This document shows positions 56,210-64,000 of a stretch of DNA of 64,000 nt, one piece after another. Position 1 is the first letter of the stretch; each line of letters starts with the position of its first letter. Under the pieces are notes generated by a model. It made no database searches, was not told where the DNA came from, and saw only the letters and a list, made by a program, of their open reading frames with translations. Location of the stretch: contig DEAA01000027.1 of NCBI GenBank assembly GCA_002346545.1, positions 1 to 64,000 of the forward strand, read 5' to 3'. This stretch comes from Acidobacteria bacterium UBA2994. GTDB taxonomy: Bacteria; Acidobacteriota; Vicinamibacteria; Vicinamibacterales; UBA8438. Both the position numbers and the translations under genes were made by a program.

Positions 56210-57669
56210 CCTCCGCCGAAGACGACATCCACGAACCGGTCGAGCCCGCGCCGTCGTCGTCCCCGCCGCGTACGTGGCGGGCGGCGATGGGCCGCTGGCC
56301 CAAGGTCTTCTCCAAGGCCTCGTTCCTCCCAGAACAGAACTATCTCATCATCCTTGCGGTGGTGGTCGGGGTGCTTACAGGCTACGGGTCGGTGGGCTTT
56401 ATCTTCGTGCTGGAATGGCTGGCCGAGTTTGCTCGGGGCGAGGTGGCGCACGCGCTCGAGATCTTCGGACCCGCCAACTTGGTACTGTTGCCAGCCATCG
56501 GCGGCCTGATTGCGGGCCCGCTCATCCACAAGTTCGCGAAGGAAGCCCGTGGACACGGCGTGCCCGAAGTGATGACGGCACTAGCCAGTCGCGGCGGTCG
56601 TATCCGTAAGCGCGTTGCCACTATCAAGGTCATCACTTCGTCGCTCACTATCGGCTTTGGCGGCACGGCCGGCCGCGAAGGACCGATGGTGCAGATCGGC
56701 TCAGCTATCGGCTCGGCGGTGGGACAATGGACCAAGCTGACGCCACATCGCGTCCGCACGTTGGTTACTTGCGGCGCTGCCGGCGGAGTGGCTGCCACCT
56801 TCAATGCGCCGATTGCTGGCGCCATCTTCTCGATGGAAGTGCTCATCGGGCGGCTGCAAACCGACTTTCTGCTGGTGCTGCTCACCTCGCTCAGCTCCTG
56901 CATGGTGGCGCGCTCGTATCTGGGCAATTATCCGGCGTTCACTGCGCCCGCCTACGACCTGGTGAGCGGTCGTGAGCTGCCCCTCTACTTCGCGATGGGG
57001 CTAATTCTTGGCTGGGCAGCCATCCTTTATGTGCGCGCTCTCTACAAGGCCGAGGACCTGTTTGGTGCCTGGAAGTTCCCCGACTATCTGAAGCCGGCGG
57101 TGGGCGGCCTGCTAGCAGGCCTGGTACTCCGCTATTTCCCGGATATCTATGGCGCAGGCCTCCCAGCCGTCGAGTCGGCGCTCTGGGTGCGATTCCCGTG
57201 GGAGCTGCTGGTGGGCCTGTTCGTGGCCGAGATGGTGGCCAATTGCTTTACGCTGGGTTCGGGCGGTTCGGGCGGCGTGTTCGCGCCCAGTCTCTACATG
57301 GGGGCGATGCTCGGCGGCGCCTTTGGCTCGCTGGTGCACTTCGTCTTCCCGGACTGGACGGCGACGTCTGGCGCCTATGCCATGGTCGGGATGGCGGCCT
57401 TCTTCGCCGCTGCGGCCAAAGCGCCCACCACCTCAATCCTGATCCTGTTCGAGATGACCAATGACTACCGCATTATGCTGCCGTTGATGGCGGCCACGGT
57501 GGGGAGCGTGTATCTGTCGCACCGGTTGTCGCCCTTCTCCATCTACACGCTTAAGCTGCACCGTCGCGGCATCAGCTATCCGGGTCGCGAAGAGGCCGAG
57601 CGGGCGGCGCAACGGATGGGGCTTACCACTTCGACGACGACATCGACGTCGGAACCAGCCAGCAGCTGA
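56206..57669 (+). CDS. ClC-family chloride channel/transporter
   Basis: A 487-residue ClC protein without CBS domains. Conserved segments: GHGVPE (116-121) at the GSGIPE filter position, [17 protein letters not shown] with gating Glu158, [18 protein letters not shown] and [21 protein letters not shown]. In CLC-ec1 the internal proton-pathway Glu203 follows FNAPLAGILFIIE; here the aligned residue is Val212. Val at this place is characteristic of ClC channels, whereas antiporters have Glu, so passive anion conduction is possible. The filter serine is replaced by His117. The gene overlaps the PDZ protein's stop and probably shares its transcript. Confidence 0.92.
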   Translation: MTSAEDDIHEPVEPAPSSSPPRTWRAAMGRWPKVFSKASFLPEQNYLIILAVVVGVLTGYGSVGFIFVLEWLAEFARGEVAHALEIFGPANLVLLPAIGGLIAGPLIHKFAKEARGHGVPEVMTALASRGGRIRKRVATIKVITSSLTIGFGGTAGREGPMVQIGSAIGSAVGQWTKLTPHRVRTLVTCGAAGGVAATFNAPIAGAIFSMEVLIGRLQTDFLLVLLTSLSSCMVARSYLGNYPAFTAPAYDLVSGRELPLYFAMGLILGWAAILYVRALYKAEDLFGAWKFPDYLKPAVGGLLAGLVLRYFPDIYGAGLPAVESALWVRFPWELLVGLFVAEMVANCFTLGSGGSGGVFAPSLYMGAMLGGAFGSLVHFVFPDWTATSGAYAMVGMAAFFAAAAKAPTTSILILFEMTNDYRIMLPLMAATVGSVYLSHRLSPFSIYTLKLHRRGISYPGREEAERAAQRMGLTTSTTTSTSEPASS

Positions 57670-57760
57670 AAGGCCGGCGGCACGGAACCCACCAATCCCG
57701 AGTCCAATTGGTGTCGAGGGAAGGAGCCCACGCCGGACGTCTTGGCGGGGAAGGGAGGAG

Positions 57761-57791
57761 CGCCCCGGCGCCGCGGAGCGGCGCCAGGGCG
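57761..57791. terminator. GC-rich hairpin between convergent ClC and cytochrome c genes
   Basis: CGCCCCGGCGCCG (57761-57773) pairs with CGGCGCCAGGGCG (57779-57791) with one mismatch and a 5-base loop. No T-tract. It lies in the 129-base convergent gap and may stop transcription from both sides. Confidence 0.5.
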
Positions 57792-57798
57792 TAGGGTG

Positions 57799-58278
57799 CT
57801 ACTGCGAATCGGTGATGGTGATGACCTCGAGGTCGTCCATGTCCGACGACAACTCGGTATCACCAGCCGGTACGTTGTTCTTCTGCAGCATGTAGGCCGA
57901 AATCTCAGCGTAGCCCGCCGGACTCAAGCTGGCCGGTGCGCCCTGCGGCATGGTGGTGCGGATGGCGGCATACATGTCACCAACCGAGAGGTCGCTCCAC
58001 CGGAAGAAGAACGACGATCCCACCAGGGCCGGCGCGATGCCGTCGCCCATTAGATCGTCCAGGTGGCATGCCGCGCATTCCTGCTCGTAGACCTTCATGC
58101 CGCGCTCGGCCTGCTCTTCGGTGTAGACACCGTCCCAGATGGTGGCTTCCTGTGCGGCCACGGTCGAAAGGCCCGGGGCGCCAGCGAACATGGCCACAAC
58201 GGCGCATAGCGCCGCGACGAAAATAGCTGCCACTCGACGGCGGCTCTTGTCTGCAGACGGGTTCCGCATAGTCCTCAT
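57799..58278 (-). CDS. Periplasmic monohaem cytochrome c
   Basis: A 159-residue secreted protein with a signal peptide (AAIFVAALCAVVAMFAGA, cleavage near VAAQ). A single haem c motif CAACH occurs at residues 68-72, preceded by GMKVYEQE. A methionine in TTMPQGAPASLSPAGYAEI is the likely sixth ligand, and ISAYMLQKNNVPAG is the C-terminal helix region. Such domains serve as electron shuttles or as the small subunit of dehydrogenases. A TATAAT lies about 105 bases upstream (58383-58388). Convergent with the ClC gene. Confidence 0.9.
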   Translation of the reverse strand: MRTMRNPSADKSRRRVAAIFVAALCAVVAMFAGAPGLSTVAAQEATIWDGVYTEEQAERGMKVYEQECAACHLDDLMGDGIAPALVGSSFFFRWSDLSVGDMYAAIRTTMPQGAPASLSPAGYAEISAYMLQKNNVPAGDTELSSDMDDLEVITITDSQ

Positions 58279-58382
58279 ACCTCGTGTGCTAAGGGGCGAT
58301 CTTGGGCACCCGAGGCGCCCAGTGCAAGATGCCGATTTGAGCGGTGCGCAGGGACGAAACTACCTCTTCCTACGCCGGGTGG

Positions 58383-58388
58383 ATTATA
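58383..58388 (-). promoter_or_regulatory. -10 box (TATAAT) for the cytochrome c gene
   Basis: TATAAT on the minus strand between the end of the AIM24-family gene and the cytochrome c gene; it implies an independent transcript with a leader of about 95 bases. Confidence 0.35.
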
Positions 58389-58423
58389 TCACTGTCGACC
58401 CGGGCATATGAATGAGCAAGTCC

Positions 58424-59449
58424 TTACTTACCATCTATGAGGTTACCTAAGCCTCCGATGTTGTCCAGAATCGAGCCCTCGCCCTGGCGTCGACCGCCGG
58501 TCTGCGGGGCTGCCTTGTAAATGCGGTCGGCTAGCCGGCTTAGCGGCAGAGACTGCAGCCAGACCCGCCCCGGACCACGGAGCTGGGCAAAGAACAGCCC
58601 CTCGCCGCCAAACAGGGCCGTTTTGATGCCGCCCACGAACTGGATGTCGTAGTCCACGCTCGGCTGCAGCGCCACCAGGCAACCGGTGTCCACTCGCAGG
58701 GTCTCGCCCGGCTTCAGGTGCACCAGGTGTACCGTGCCGCCGGCGTGCAGGAACGACAGTCCGTCGCCCTGGAGCCGTTGCATGATGAACCCCTCGCCGC
58801 CGAACAGCCCGACGCCGATCTTCTTCTGAAAAGCGATACCGATGCTCACCCCTTTGGCTGCGCACAGGAACGAGTCTTTCTGACAGATCAGCTCGCCCCC
58901 GAGCTCCGATAGATCCATCGACAGGATCTTGCCGGCGTATGGGGCGGCGAAGGCGACCTGCTGCTTGCCAGAGCCGCTGTTGGTGAACACCGTCATGAAG
59001 AGGCTCTCACCCGTGAGCAGCCGCTTGCCTGCGCCCAGCAGCTTGTCCATAAGTCCCGACTGTTCCTGCTGGTGGCTGGCATCTCCGAAGACGGTCTCCA
59101 TGCTGATGCCTTGGGTCATATACATCATCGCGCCTGCTTCGGCTACAGCGCTCTCGCCCGGGTCGAGCTCCACCTCGACGTATTGCATCTCGGTGCCTTC
59201 GACCGCAAAGTCGATCTCGTGGGCGGTCCGTCCCGGTGGCATCGGAGGTGTGGGCACGTCCTGTCCGCCGCTTAGCCGGGCGGCCAGCTGCGGCACCTTA
59301 CCCAGTGGCGTCCAGTTGGTCATGCCGGAGGTGAACACCAGTGTCTTGGCCTCGGCGCTACCGTTCTGGATATTGCCGATGAGCTCGGCTTCCGACATGG
59401 GGCCGATCTGGTGCCCGTGCTTTGCCATGTACCACTGCTGGTCCGACAT
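58424..59449 (-). CDS. GYF_2-AIM24 (TIGR00266) family protein
   Basis: A 341-residue protein. Residues 1-58 form a GYF_2 domain (WYMAKHGHQIGPMSEAELIG, then WTPLGKVPQL), an interaction module. From about residue 80 the sequence is an AIM24/TIGR00266 beta-rich domain: YVEVELDPGESAVAEAGAMM, FGGEGFIMQRLQGDG, and FGGEGLFFAQLRGPGRVWLQ. AIM24-type proteins have unknown molecular function. No signal peptide. AGGAGGAC precedes the ATG at 59449, and a TATAAT lies 42 bases upstream. Confidence 0.9.
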   Translation of the reverse strand: MSDQQWYMAKHGHQIGPMSEAELIGNIQNGSAEAKTLVFTSGMTNWTPLGKVPQLAARLSGGQDVPTPPMPPGRTAHEIDFAVEGTEMQYVEVELDPGESAVAEAGAMMYMTQGISMETVFGDASHQQEQSGLMDKLLGAGKRLLTGESLFMTVFTNSGSGKQQVAFAAPYAGKILSMDLSELGGELICQKDSFLCAAKGVSIGIAFQKKIGVGLFGGEGFIMQRLQGDGLSFLHAGGTVHLVHLKPGETLRVDTGCLVALQPSVDYDIQFVGGIKTALFGGEGLFFAQLRGPGRVWLQSLPLSRLADRIYKAAPQTGGRRQGEGSILDNIGGLGNLIDGK

Positions 59450-59490
59450 CGAGTCCTCCTCGCCGGCGCGTCTGGCGCCGTGTGTGCTGG

Positions 59491-59496
59491 ATTATA
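59491..59496 (-). promoter_or_regulatory. -10 box (TATAAT) for the GYF-AIM24 gene
   Basis: TATAAT on the minus strand, 42 bases before the ATG at 59449, giving a leader of about 35 bases that includes a strong ribosome-binding site. Confidence 0.45.
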
Positions 59497-59603
59497 TTGC
59501 GAGGGTCGAGGGCACGCTGCGGGAGGGGTGCGGTTGGTTCGAGACGGCCGTGATATGGTGGCCGGACCGTGCGCGAGGGCTTCGCGCGCTGGGCATTAGA
59601 GCG

Positions 59604-60485
59604 ATGCACGACGCCTCTACTACGACCGCTTCGTCGTCCGACACGCGCCGGCCAGACGAGTCGTTGTCGATGGCTGACTGTCAGGCCTGTGCCGATGTGT
59701 TCGAGGCCGTCCGGGTATTCGCCGATCTAAGAGCCATCAAGCTGTATCGCCTCGAGGTGCCGCTTGATCCGCCGGTGCCCGGGTTGCCGTGTCTCGATCA
59801 CGAGGCGATGTTGCACGAAGGTATCGCTCCACACGCCGCCGCCTATGTCGAGACGCACGACGATGGTGAACTGCACGAGATCGTGCTGATTCCTTCGCGG
59901 CGTCGGGTCGAGATCGATACCGCTTCAACGGTGCACGAACATAGCTCTGAGGGGCGAGAGCGGTTGCTTGGTCGACTGCGTGATCAGTTTCCCGATTGGA
60001 CGTTGTCGGTGAACGGGTTGTCCTGGGTGCGTGGTGACCGGCGGGTCGCCAGAGCCTGCCGGGCGCAGGTGCCGCTGCGCGAGGTACTGTCGGGCAATGA
60101 TTTCGACCAGCTCGAGGTGTCGCTCGACCGGCTGCGCACGGTTGGTGCGTTGATGGAGAAGCAGTCGCGCGTGGCGTCGTGGAGCGTCCGTACCGTTACC
60201 GGGCCGATGCTGGCCGTCCTTGGGTTTCTGGTGTATCAGGGGCTGGGCCGGCTGGCGCCACAGGTCGGTGGCGTCGCTATTTCCGGCTTGCAGGCCGCCG
60301 TAGTGGGCGCCACCGGCGCCTTATTCCTCTACTTTGGGCTGAAGGCAGTTCACCTCACCGAGATGGCCAACCGGGTATGGAAGCGCGCGTCTGAGTATCG
60401 GCTGATCCTGGACGAGCGCCGACGCCTCGTTCCGATCGACGACGCTAAGACAGGCCGCTCAGGTCATCAGCAACAGCACGAATAG
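59604..60485 (+). CDS. hypothetical protein with two C-terminal transmembrane helices
   Basis: A 293-residue protein I do not recognise. After a Ser/Thr-rich start, residues ~30-190 are soluble with His/Asp/Glu-rich stretches (HEAMLHEGIAPHAAAYVETH, then DDGELHEIVLIPSRRRVEID). Two hydrophobic segments follow (TGPMLAVLGFLVYQGLG and LQAAVVGATGALFLYFGLKA), then a basic helix ending in a His/Gln tail. The frame continues upstream to 58929 but that part reads through the opposite-strand gene, so the ATG at 59604 is taken. Its end overlaps the convergent VKOR gene by 27 bases. Confidence 0.6.
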   Translation: MHDASTTTASSSDTRRPDESLSMADCQACADVFEAVRVFADLRAIKLYRLEVPLDPPVPGLPCLDHEAMLHEGIAPHAAAYVETHDDGELHEIVLIPSRRRVEIDTASTVHEHSSEGRERLLGRLRDQFPDWTLSVNGLSWVRGDRRVARACRAQVPLREVLSGNDFDQLEVSLDRLRTVGALMEKQSRVASWSVRTVTGPMLAVLGFLVYQGLGRLAPQVGGVAISGLQAAVVGATGALFLYFGLKAVHLTEMANRVWKRASEYRLILDERRRLVPIDDAKTGRSGHQQQHE

Positions 60486-60917
60486 TGCCGTGTTGATGAC
60501 GTGCGAGATGTAGCACAGCACGCAGTGCACGCGGTTGATGAAGAGTAGCGCGTAGGTCAGATACAGTCCGAGGATGACCGTGGCCAGGCTGATTGTCTGG
60601 ATGGCGAGACGCGCCCAGTCTAGATCGAGCGCGCCCGCCAGCGCCGCCAGTGGCAACGCCATGTAGAAGACCTGTCCAAGCAGTGAGTTCGGGGGGCCGA
60701 ACAGCCGCGCCTGTGGGGTGAACACCACCAGGGCGCAGGTTTCCTCTTCCATCCGGCATACCGGAGGGACCCACCGCGTATCTGGACGGACCCAATGGAA
60801 CGCTACCCCGGTCACATAGCTCGAGATGACGAAGCCGAGTGCCGAGAGGCCGACTACACCCCACACCATCGCTGGCGCCAGTATAGAGGGGGTACGCGTG
60901 GTCTTGGAGGCCTTCAT
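60459..60917 (-). CDS. VKOR-family membrane thiol oxidoreductase
   Basis: A 152-residue membrane protein with four to five helices. It has the cysteine pair Cys54/Cys61 in a periplasmic loop (PPVCRMEEETC), FGPPNSLLGQVFYM with the conserved Ser/Asn, and the active CxxC in HCVLCYISHVIN (132-135). Bacterial VKOR homologues reoxidise DsbA-like proteins and pass electrons to quinone, replacing DsbB. The ATG at 60917 gives a clean first helix; a longer frame to 61055 adds a non-conserved basic stretch. No fused thioredoxin domain is present. Confidence 0.87.
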   Translation of the reverse strand: MKASKTTRTPSILAPAMVWGVVGLSALGFVISSYVTGVAFHWVRPDTRWVPPVCRMEEETCALVVFTPQARLFGPPNSLLGQVFYMALPLAALAGALDLDWARLAIQTISLATVILGLYLTYALLFINRVHCVLCYISHVINTALFVLLLMT

Positions 60918-61109
60918 CCTCTGGGAGGGGCTGTGGCGCCGGCTGGCTGGGTCGAGGTTCAGCCCGCGTTCTAGTTGGGAGCAGAGGCACAGGTCTGGAT
61001 GGGCCAGGTGCTGGCGCTGACCTTGACTCACGATTCGTACACATTGACGCTGCACCGAATTTCTGGCGCACCATCGGTGGGTTGACCTTCCGTCTCACCT
61101 AAGCGCAGG

Positions 61110-61871
61110 TCAGGGGAGCGGTAGGCCGAGTTCCTGGCCAGGCGAGCGCTGCACGTCGAAGGTCTTGAGTGTGTAGTTGACCGTGGTGTAGTGGCCGACC
61201 AGCCCGGCGAGGTCCATCAGGCCCTGCTCGCTGAACAGCCGCCGGGCGGTGGCAAAGGTTTCCACATCGACCTTCGGTTCGAGGATCAACTGTCGCACGA
61301 GGGATACGATGGTGCGCTCGACCTCCCCGAACCCAGGAAGGCCTTCGACGTCCACCGACCGGCCATGCCGTACCAGGTCGATGATCCCTTCCTCCAAACC
61401 AGCGCTGCGTCCGAGCCCTTCATGGGCTGACCATTCGTACTGGCTGTTCAGTGCCCGGGCCGCTGCGAGGATGGCCAACTCGACTAGGCGCTGGTCGCGT
61501 TCGTTATCGTGGCCGAAACGCAGATAAGTGCTGGCGGGGAACAGATGTTCGGCCATCGGCGGACTGTACATCCACATTCCGATTGGGCCCCGAAGACCGC
61601 TTGAGTAACGGCTGCCTGGGTTCACGATGAGGTCGAATACTCGCTGGCCGTCGGCGTCGAGGTTCTCACGCTGAATGGTGGGGAGCCGCGCCCACGACCC
61701 GTGGTCGATGTCGGCCGGGATGTCAGCTTCGGTTACGGTTCGGGGCGTAAACGACGTCTCGGTGGCGGCGCTCTGACGTGAGGTTTCGGCTGCCTCGGGT
61801 TCGACGGTAACCGATGTCGAGCAACCGATCGACGATAGCAGGACGACAAGCAGTCCGGCACGCATGGTCAT
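61110..61871 (-). CDS. Carboxymuconolactone decarboxylase (AhpD)-like lipoprotein
   Basis: A 253-residue protein with a lipoprotein signal: a hydrophobic core and LSSIGC, lipidated Cys17 predicted. The mature part is a CMD/AhpD-like helical domain (RDQRLVELAILAAARALNSQ, then WSAHEGLGRSAGL and VGHYTTVNYTLKTFDV). The catalytic CxxC of AhpD is absent; a Glu/His set (EWSAHE) is conserved instead, as in decarboxylase-like members. Export of such a protein as a lipoprotein is unusual. GAGGAG is seven bases before the ATG at 61871. Confidence 0.82.
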   Translation of the reverse strand: MTMRAGLLVVLLSSIGCSTSVTVEPEAAETSRQSAATETSFTPRTVTEADIPADIDHGSWARLPTIQRENLDADGQRVFDLIVNPGSRYSSGLRGPIGMWMYSPPMAEHLFPASTYLRFGHDNERDQRLVELAILAAARALNSQYEWSAHEGLGRSAGLEEGIIDLVRHGRSVDVEGLPGFGEVERTIVSLVRQLILEPKVDVETFATARRLFSEQGLMDLAGLVGHYTTVNYTLKTFDVQRSPGQELGLPLP

Positions 61872-62026
61872 GGGCACACTCCTCGGCCGGATCCTACCTC
61901 AGCCGTTGCGAACCCCAGTAGGCTGGTGAAGAACGAGCCTGCCGGGCGCCGCAGCGAGCCAAGCGGGGCGGCGTGGTCGGGCCTACTAGCTCAGCACGGA
62001 CTTTGAGGCGAAGCTCCATGGAAGCG

Positions 62027-62611
62027 CTATGTGCCCAGCGTCCATGCCGCGATCGGTTTGCCGCAGGTGCAGAACCGTCCCAGCCGGCAGACGCCCATCC
62101 GGTCAGGGTGGGCGCGAAAGGGAACCGCCGCTAGGGGTGGGCCGCCGATGCCGATGGTGATGTGGGGATGGAACCGTTCGTAAGCGGCCGCGGTGCGGAA
62201 GTCGCGGACCCAGGCGACATCGGCCGGTCTGGCAGCTGGGCCGGTAGCGAAGGCGGCGGCGTCGCCTTCGTTCACCTCGAACGGATGCATAACCTCCATT
62301 ACTGCAGTGTGTAACGCGTCGAGCGGAGCGGTCGAGGCGATGGTCAGCACCTGCGCGGTCCGGCCGCGTTCGATACCAGTGACGTGGAGCGCCACCTTCG
62401 AGGCTGTCCCGGCCAGCGCCGCGAGCGCCGCGCCGATCGCGTCCAGCGCGGACTCCTTGACGAAGTGTTGACCGAGTGTGACGTGTGGAAGGTGATGGGC
62501 GTCGAACCTGAAGCCGTCCGGCCCCGCTGGGACGGTCCGCTTGTTCAGGCTGGTCGCTAGAGCTTTGGCCTTGGTGCCAAGCAGTAGTGCCACATCGATG
62601 GCAACGGTCAT
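62027..62611 (-). CDS. 2H phosphoesterase (2'-5' RNA ligase/cyclic phosphodiesterase-like)
   Basis: A 194-residue protein with two HxT-type motifs characteristic of the 2H superfamily: HVTLGQ at residues 43-48 and HITIGIGG near 150. Members hydrolyse 2',3'-cyclic phosphates or ligate tRNA halves. The ATG at 62611 gives VAIDVALLLGTKAKALATSL, a typical first strand and helix. It sits 16 bases downstream of the small gene at 62628, in the same orientation as the radical SAM gene. Confidence 0.8.
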   Translation of the reverse strand: MTVAIDVALLLGTKAKALATSLNKRTVPAGPDGFRFDAHHLPHVTLGQHFVKESALDAIGAALAALAGTASKVALHVTGIERGRTAQVLTIASTAPLDALHTAVMEVMHPFEVNEGDAAAFATGPAARPADVAWVRDFRTAAAYERFHPHITIGIGGPPLAAVPFRAHPDRMGVCRLGRFCTCGKPIAAWTLGT

Positions 62612-62627
62612 CGGCCGCTCTTGGGCG

Positions 62628-62882
62628 TCAGCGACGAAAGTGGCCGGCGCGCGCCGCGCGCGAACTGGCACTTGTAATCGGAGCGGGCCGCCAGCCGGCG
62701 CCCGTCAGTTGCGTCTGCAGGCGCACCGTGGCGTCGAATAGCGTCATCCGGTCGCCGAAGCGCTCGGCTGACAGGCTGCCGCTAGGCAGCCGATGTACGA
62801 GACGGAACCCCTCGTCCAGGCGCTCGCACCAGATGGTGATTTGATCGTCGACCGCACGAGTCGGGTGAGAGAAGCGTACCAT
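62628..62882 (-). CDS. small conserved-looking hypothetical protein
   Basis: An 84-residue product beginning at ATG 62882 with GGGAG just upstream. The sequence VDDQITIWCERLDEGFRLVH followed by RLPSGSLSAERFGDRMTL looks like a compact alpha/beta protein and codon usage is gene-like, but I do not recognise the family. The last 20 residues are Arg/Ala-rich and less protein-like. It lies between the radical SAM and 2H phosphoesterase genes with short gaps, suggesting one operon. Confidence 0.55.
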   Translation of the reverse strand: MVRFSHPTRAVDDQITIWCERLDEGFRLVHRLPSGSLSAERFGDRMTLFDATVRLQTQLTGAGWRPAPITSASSRAARAGHFRR

Positions 62883-62927
62883 GTCTCCCGTTATCGGTCG
62901 GAAGAGGCTGCCGGGATAGCGAGGGGC

Positions 62928-63884
62928 CTAGATGAGGTCGTCGTCGGGTGCAGTCCGGCGTTTCTTGAACGTCTTATCGCATCCGTCACACAGCGGGAGA
63001 TCGTTGAAGTTCAGCTCGACGTGCCGCTGTCGGAGTTCCTCGATCGCGTCGCCGTTCCAGGCATCGAGCAGCGTCATGTCGCTCGCATTGCCGTAGGGCA
63101 TAGTGCCGTTCACGTCGTAGCCACAGGCCACCACCTGCCCGTTCGATTGGATAGTCAGGCTGTCCCACAGCTTGGGGCAGCTGCGGCGTCGCGACCGGTC
63201 GTAGACCTCGGTGTCGGACTGCCCGCCGGCGAATTGGGAGGTGTCGATTACGCCACCGTAGTTGGTCATCTTCTTGATGACCACCTTGACCCGCTTGGTT
63301 TCGTAGGGTGCCCAGGCCTCTTTGAACGCCTCGAGTTCGTGACGCTTGATGCCCATATTGATGAACAGCAGCGCCACGCTCATCTTCGACTCCGTCTCCT
63401 TGTGCAGGGCGAGGAAGCCGCGAACGTTGGCCAGCACCCGCTCGAAGTCGAAGCCGCGCACGACAGTGTAGACGTCGTCCGAGTGGGCGTCGACCGAGAG
63501 AATGAGATGGTGCAGCCTAGTCTTGATCAGTCTGCGCGCGTTCTTCTCGTTCAGGGTGGTGGCGTTGGTCGAGAGGGCCACCAGTCCGAGGTCTTTCTTC
63601 CGTGCCGCGTACTCAATCAGCTCGTACGCTTGGGGATGGAGAAGCGACTCGCCGAAGTGGTGCAGCCAGAGCTTCTGCACCCCGCGTCCCGCCACGTCAT
63701 CGATGATGCGTCGGAACAGATCCGTGTTCATGTGCTGCACCGGTCGGGTCATGCTGGTGGTGCGGGCGCACATCGGACACTCGAGGTTGCACTCGTTGGT
63801 CAACTCCACATGCAGGATGGGAGGAAACGCGTGTGCGTGCCGTTTTCGAAGGGAGTCCTTGCCGGGGACCGCAGGTCTAACCAT
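62928..63884 (-). CDS. Radical SAM/SPASM enzyme of unknown substrate
   Basis: A 318-residue radical SAM protein. The cluster motif CNLECPMC is at residues 32-39 and the partial-barrel motif HHFGESLLHP takes the place of the usual GGEP. STNATTLNE and LILSVDAHSDD follow. A SPASM-type C-terminus holds cysteines in RSCPKLWDSLTI, VVACGYDVNG and PLCDGCDKTF. Such proteins modify peptides, sugars or nucleosides; no precursor is visible nearby. The ATG at 63884 is chosen; a TTG at 63887 is adjacent. TATAAT lies only 11 bases upstream. Confidence 0.88.
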   Translation of the reverse strand: MVRPAVPGKDSLRKRHAHAFPPILHVELTNECNLECPMCARTTSMTRPVQHMNTDLFRRIIDDVAGRGVQKLWLHHFGESLLHPQAYELIEYAARKKDLGLVALSTNATTLNEKNARRLIKTRLHHLILSVDAHSDDVYTVVRGFDFERVLANVRGFLALHKETESKMSVALLFINMGIKRHELEAFKEAWAPYETKRVKVVIKKMTNYGGVIDTSQFAGGQSDTEVYDRSRRRSCPKLWDSLTIQSNGQVVACGYDVNGTMPYGNASDMTLLDAWNGDAIEELRQRHVELNFNDLPLCDGCDKTFKKRRTAPDDDLI

Positions 63885-63999
63885 CAAAGTGGCACATTAT
63901 ACCGGGTCGTCGGCGGAAGCCGGCGGAGGCGGCAGTCGGAACGTTTCCGATAAGGCGAACGTGAGCTTGCTCTTCGGTGTGCCAGAGGTCGATGATCGC
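63877..63999 (-). CDS. possible C-terminal end of a gene entering from the right edge
   Basis: A minus-strand frame is open from the window edge to a TAG at 63877-63879, encoding about 40 residues starting AIIDLWHTEEQAHVRLIGNV. Third codon positions are GC-rich, as in real genes here, but the piece is too short to identify and would overlap the radical SAM start and its -10 box. Confidence 0.3.
   Translation of the reverse strand, partial: AIIDLWHTEEQAHVRLIGNVPTAASAGFRRRPGIMCHFDG
63896..63901 (-). promoter_or_regulatory. -10 box (TATAAT) for the radical SAM/SPASM gene
   Basis: Perfect TATAAT on the minus strand, 11 bases before the ATG at 63884, leaving at most a five-base leader. Confidence 0.4.
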
Positions 64000-64000
64000 A

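Noticed and set aside
58929..59603. upstream extension of the hypothetical membrane protein gene
   Set aside because: The added residues are read antisense to the AIM24-family gene and are Ser/Pro-rich without family features.

Overview
The window is about 64 kb of high-GC bacterial chromosome, densely coding on both strands, with many GTG starts and short spacers. The best guess at the source is an Acidobacteriota-type soil or sediment bacterium, perhaps Vicinamibacteria-like. Supporting hints are the C-terminal piece of an acidobacterial VWFA-related protein at 47.2 kb, the imuA-imuB-dnaE2 cassette, a tetraether/membrane-spanning-lipid-synthase-like radical SAM enzyme, and the recO-glyQ-glyS-ppdK gene order. 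This placement is inference; there is no rRNA in the window.

Layout. 0-1.5 kb: a truncated MFS exporter and a DUF983 protein on the minus strand. 1.5-7.2 kb: the SOS mutasome imuA-imuB-dnaE2. 7.2-10.3 kb: DUF2461 and DUF309 genes, then a SET-domain protein, a YqiA-like esterase and a TIGR04283-type glycosyltransferase as one transcription unit. 10.4-18.8 kb is the most unusual stretch: msrP-msrQ (periplasmic methionine sulfoxide repair), then an 847-residue protein joining a PqqD-like domain, a radical SAM/SPASM domain and an ArsM-type methyltransferase, then a sarcosine-oxidase-like flavoenzyme, an AlkB homologue and a Tes-like radical SAM enzyme closed by a perfect 19-bp hairpin. 18.8-22.6 kb: ADP-forming acyl-CoA synthetase, moaA and a divergent gamma-carbonic anhydrase.

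22.7-44.2 kb is mostly housekeeping: hisS-aspS, phoH-ybeY-corC-era, a Sel1-repeat protein, mgtE, recO, glyQ-glyS, ppdK, mutL, ybjQ, rarA, an rRNA methyltransferase and greA. 44.2-51.2 kb: a patatin-like protein lacking its catalytic serine, an RCK_N-DHH phosphoesterase, a VWFA-related fragment, uvrB, two small envelope-type proteins, tRNA-Val(CAC) and hpt.

51.4-64 kb: a secreted peroxiredoxin whose peroxidatic position is an in-frame TGA followed by a hairpin (predicted selenoprotein), tatA (only 51 residues), an SLC13 transporter, an HtrA-like protein with two PDZ domains but no visible catalytic triad, a ClC protein with channel-like residues, a cytochrome c, a GYF-AIM24 protein, a VKOR homologue, a lipoprotein of the carboxymuconolactone decarboxylase family, a 2H phosphoesterase and a second radical SAM/SPASM enzyme.

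Several themes recur. Redox and sulfur/selenium repair is represented by MsrPQ, the Sec-peroxiredoxin, VKOR and cytochrome c. Genome maintenance is represented by ImuABC, MutL, UvrB, RecO, RarA and AlkB. There are four radical SAM enzymes, and several protein families keep the fold but have lost the canonical active site. TATAAT-like -10 boxes lie 6-9 bases upstream of several start codons, suggesting leaderless transcripts.
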